Assembly: GCA_951394045.1 (NCBI GenBank)
Contig: OX595990.1
Coordinates: forward strand, 620,001-684,000
Length of the DNA stretch: 64,000 nucleotides
Direction of reading: 5' to 3'
Origin: Nitzschia sp. DOCU1
Taxonomy: Eukaryota > Bacillariophyta > Bacillariophyceae > Bacillariales > Bacillariaceae
This document shows, piece by piece, positions 63,325 to 64,000 of the stretch (position 1 is its first letter; the number at the start of each line of letters is the position of its first letter). A program made the position numbers and the translations under genes. Below the pieces are notes generated by a model. The model was not told the DNA's origin and made no database searches. It was given only the letters and a program-made list of their open reading frames with translations.

Positions 63325-64000
63325 TTAAAGCGGTGGAGGGCACTTGAGCGACTGGATCTTTTCTCTCAAATGATGAGTGCCTCCTTCTGGTGACGGCGTT
63401 GGGCGCGTTGTACTGGGAGCCCTATTGTCGCTGCCAAGGTAGTTCAGACGCCCTTCTGGTGGTGGGCTACAAAAGAAATGTTCCGGGGGCACCTCGTAGT
63501 GCTTTCGCGGTACCATTACAGGAGTTTGGTACTGAGGACTAGTGACCTCGTCGATGCTGCTTCGTCGATTCCGTGGCTTTGTGGGAATATGATCCGAGTG
63601 TCCCCGATTAGGCAACGGATCCTCTCGGGCGCTTCTTCTCATTGGAGTCCTGAGGATTTCATCAGACGAGCCGTCTCTTACCCCAGCGCGGGGTGACCAA
63701 CGGCGCTCTCCTTTTCTGTCCGGTGTGCGCAAGAGGCCTCGAGAACGCCCGCGCCCCCTGACATTTTTTAGAGTACCTCCTGTGCCGATAGACATCCGTT
63801 CCGTCGTGAAAGAATCTGAGTGATCAACCTCCGAGGAGCTTCTACCAGTAGACGCACTATGCCGAGGCAGCCCATGAGATCCTCTACCGGTAGACGTGCT
63901 ATCGCGAGGCAGCTCAGATGGGCTAGACGGTATGGTCAAAGCTTGAAGATCTTTGTCATTCGGTTTTCCATGACGCTTTCTTGAGGGAGGACTCTTTCGA
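63325..64000 (-). CDS. C-terminal part of an Arg/Ser/Pro-rich protein (partial)
   Basis: The frame ends at a stop at 63325 and is open on the minus strand up to the window edge, so the 5' part is missing and about 224 codons are visible. The sequence is disordered: Arg, Ser, Pro, Gly and Thr dominate, with a near-repeat (STGRGSHGLPRHSASTGRSS), an RGRGRSRG segment and several Thr-Pro or Ser-Pro sites (LRTPDRKGERRWSPR) that could be phosphorylated by proline-directed kinases. I recognise no domain. The ATG-less upstream end supports extension beyond 64000. Function cannot be said. Confidence 0.6.
   Translation of the reverse strand, partial: RKSPPSRKRHGKPNDKDLQALTIPSSPSELPRDSTSTGRGSHGLPRHSASTGRSSSEVDHSDSFTTERMSIGTGGTLKNVRGRGRSRGLLRTPDRKGERRWSPRAGVRDGSSDEILRTPMRRSAREDPLPNRGHSDHIPTKPRNRRSSIDEVTSPQYQTPVMVPRKHYEVPPEHFFCSPPPEGRLNYLGSDNRAPSTTRPTPSPEGGTHHLREKIQSLKCPPPL

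Noticed and set aside
1..64000. CRISPR arrays, bacterial operons, rRNA genes
   Set aside because: No spaced direct repeats or rRNA-like segments were seen, and introns in many genes show that the DNA is eukaryotic nuclear.

Overview
The window looks like nuclear DNA of a stramenopile alga, most likely a diatom. This is inferred from short GT-AG introns (about 60-170 bp), compact genes on both strands, proteins with a signal peptide followed by an Ala-Phe (ASAFAP-like) plastid-entry motif, and a chromodomain-bearing Copia element of the type common in diatoms (CoDi-like). I see no rRNA, tRNA or CRISPR array. The species cannot be named from the sequence.

Layout. 1-2.2 kb holds the first codons of an ankyrin-like gene (off the left edge) and a divergent AFG1-type mitochondrial ATPase. 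About 2.4-9.4 kb is a Helitron whose single 1,883-residue Rep/helicase gene appears intact once two introns are removed. 10.2-19.7 kb carries a J-like protein, an ATD/DTD2-type tRNA deacylase, a membrane RING-H2 protein, a possible small secreted protein, a lumenal kinase-like protein and a SET-domain methyltransferase. 19.8-26.4 kb is a complete, very young Copia retrotransposon with LTRs that look identical (200 bp each). It sits 140 bp upstream of the SET gene. Its pol gene is interrupted inside reverse transcriptase by a canonical 66-bp intron.

26.6-45.7 kb carries an NAD-dependent DNA ligase, a membrane-anchored GH5 beta-1,3-glucanase, a long-chain acyl-CoA synthetase, an RsmE-type rRNA methyltransferase, a small membrane protein, a plastid-type YlqF/RbgA GTPase, two neighbouring rhomboid proteases, a single-pass membrane protein and an SRPBCC protein. 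45.8-64 kb has a three-exon THADA/Trm732 homologue (2,073 residues), a 69-residue two-exon protein, a tandem phosphate-binding-like surface protein, a membrane protein with a SAM-like domain, a RUS/DUF647 protein, an amino-acid transporter and a gene running off the right edge.

Themes. Several genes serve RNA and translation upkeep, partly in organelles (ATD-type deacylase, RsmE, YlqF GTPase, THADA). Others act at membranes or in the secretory system (GH5, rhomboids, binding protein, transporter). The most unusual observation is the retained spliceosomal intron in the reverse-transcriptase domain of the young retrotransposon. Exon joins were found by eye from splice consensus and restored conserved protein sequence; no alignment or transcript data were available.
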